NCBI RefSeq assembly: GCF_000317695.1
Contig: NC_019771.1
Coordinates: 558,001 to 622,000 of the forward strand
Direction of reading: 5' to 3'
Length of the DNA: 64,000 bases
From: Anabaena cylindrica PCC 7122
Lineage (GTDB): Bacteria; Cyanobacteriota; Cyanobacteriia; Cyanobacteriales; Nostocaceae
In this document: in pieces, positions 63,403 through 64,000 of the stretch
How positions within the stretch are numbered: position 1 is the first letter of the stretch
Layout of the letters: each line of letters starts with the position of its first letter
Notes under the pieces: model-generated
What the model saw: the letters and a program-made list of their open reading frames with translations, nothing else
The model's database searches: none
What the model was told of the DNA's origin: nothing
Made by a program: the position numbers and the translations under genes

Positions 63403-64000
63403 CTAAATCAATCCTTCTTTCTGTGCCATTGACAACATCAAATCAACAACACGGTTGGAATAACCCCACTCGTTGTCATACCAGGAGACAACTTTAAAGA
63501 AATTGGAATTCAGTTCAATTCCCGCACCTGCATCAAAAATGCTAGAGTGGGCATCACCTTGAAAATCAGTTGATACCACCTCTTCATCGGTGTAACCCAA
63601 AACACCTGTCAATGTACCTTCAGCAGCTTTCTTCATCACCGCACAGATTTCTTTGTAACTCGTAGCTTTAGCAGTTTTGAAAGTCAAGTCAACCACCGAG
63701 ACATCGGGTGTAGGAACCCGGAAAGCCATACCAGTCAACTTACCCTTCAACTCTGGTAAAACCAAAGCCACCGCTTTAGCAGCCCCTGTAGCGGAGGGAA
63801 TAATATTTTGAGCCGCACCTCTTCCACCTCGCCAGTCTTTTTTACTGGGGCCATCTACCGTGGGTTGAGTGGCTGTCGTCGCGTGGACTGTAGTCATCAG
63901 TCCTTCAGTTAAACCAAAGTTGTCATTAATAACTTTAGCAATAGGAGCCAAACAATTTGTAGTACAACTTGCATTGGAAACAATTAAATCCTTTGCTGGG
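63403..64000 (-). CDS. gap1: Glyceraldehyde-3-phosphate dehydrogenase, N-terminal part outside the window
   Basis: Type I GAPDH. The coding frame runs off the right edge. The visible 199 residues start just before the catalytic cysteine motif SNASCTTNCLAP and include TTVHATTATQPTVDGPSKKDWRGGR, GAAKAVALVLPELKGKLTGMA, RVPTPDVSVVDL and the C-terminal WYDNEWGYSNRVVDLM. Linkage to pyk and tal suggests the catabolic NAD-dependent Gap1 rather than the Calvin-cycle Gap2. The coenzyme-deciding N-terminal residues are not visible. Confidence 0.9.
   Translation of the reverse strand, partial: PAKDLIVSNASCTTNCLAPIAKVINDNFGLTEGLMTTVHATTATQPTVDGPSKKDWRGGRGAAQNIIPSATGAAKAVALVLPELKGKLTGMAFRVPTPDVSVVDLTFKTAKATSYKEICAVMKKAAEGTLTGVLGYTDEEVVSTDFQGDAHSSIFDAGAGIELNSNFFKVVSWYDNEWGYSNRVVDLMLSMAQKEGLI

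Overview
The window comes from a filamentous, probably heterocyst-forming cyanobacterium (Nostocales). Supporting this are the complete beta-carboxysome operon divergent from ndhF4-ndhD4-cupB, a group 2 sigma factor, DUF561/Ycf23, COP23 and DUF4336 proteins, scattered GCGATCGC (HIP1) octamers, heptameric short tandem repeats and many Uma2, PIN and DUF29 genes. No tRNA, rRNA, CRISPR array or integrase was recognised.

Layout. 1-2.9 kb: a HerA/DUF87 ATPase cut by the left edge, then a SigB-type sigma factor behind a 537-base leader. 3.2-6.8 kb: a 1180-residue CHAT-protease/STAND-ATPase/TPR protein whose reading frame has absorbed a palindromic repeat. 7-10 kb: two toxin-antitoxin pairs, an Uma2 nuclease and a small membrane protein whose 3' end is duplicated on the far side of a vapBC-like pair. 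10.3-22.7 kb: mostly housekeeping genes (cobO, uvrB, a FetB-type permease, a DegT aminotransferase, ycf23, mnmE), plus a 19-residue-repeat protein and a MntA gene beside a broken HepT gene. 22.7-24.2 kb: a 130-base MITE-like element, an AbrB/PIN pair and a truncated DUF29 gene.

24.2-28.1 kb: an A+T-rich three-gene operon on the minus strand (AAA ATPase with a DUF3696-like tail, a TOPRIM-like protein and a DUF262 protein). The genes are joined by 4-base overlaps and lie directly against the truncated DUF29 gene. This is the best candidate for a mobile defence system in the window.

28.2-41.1 kb: a MuiA-family protein and the inorganic-carbon locus. A LysR regulator and ccmK-ccmK-ccmL-ccmM-ccmN-ccmO lie on the minus strand; ndhF4-ndhD4-cupB diverges from it. 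Together they encode the carboxysome shell and scaffold, a carbonic anhydrase and a CO2-hydrating NDH-1 complex. ccmM carries a clear internal start for its short form.

41.3-52.7 kb: a COP23 protein, then an RTX/FG-GAP exoprotein with its probable type I secretion genes (PPIase, ABC exporter, HlyD adaptor), followed by a complete 2101-base IS1634-like insertion sequence with 18-base inverted repeats and a 6-base target duplication.

52.7-60.6 kb: a signalling-type accessory cluster: a TIGR04222/glycine-rich membrane protein, a DUF2207 protein running into a TPR array through a poly-T frameshift, a sigma-70-like gene broken at a second poly-T tract, DUF1822, and a CHAT protease fused through one membrane segment to a periplasmic ligand-binding domain. 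60.7-64 kb: central carbon genes tal, pyk and gap (cut by the right edge).
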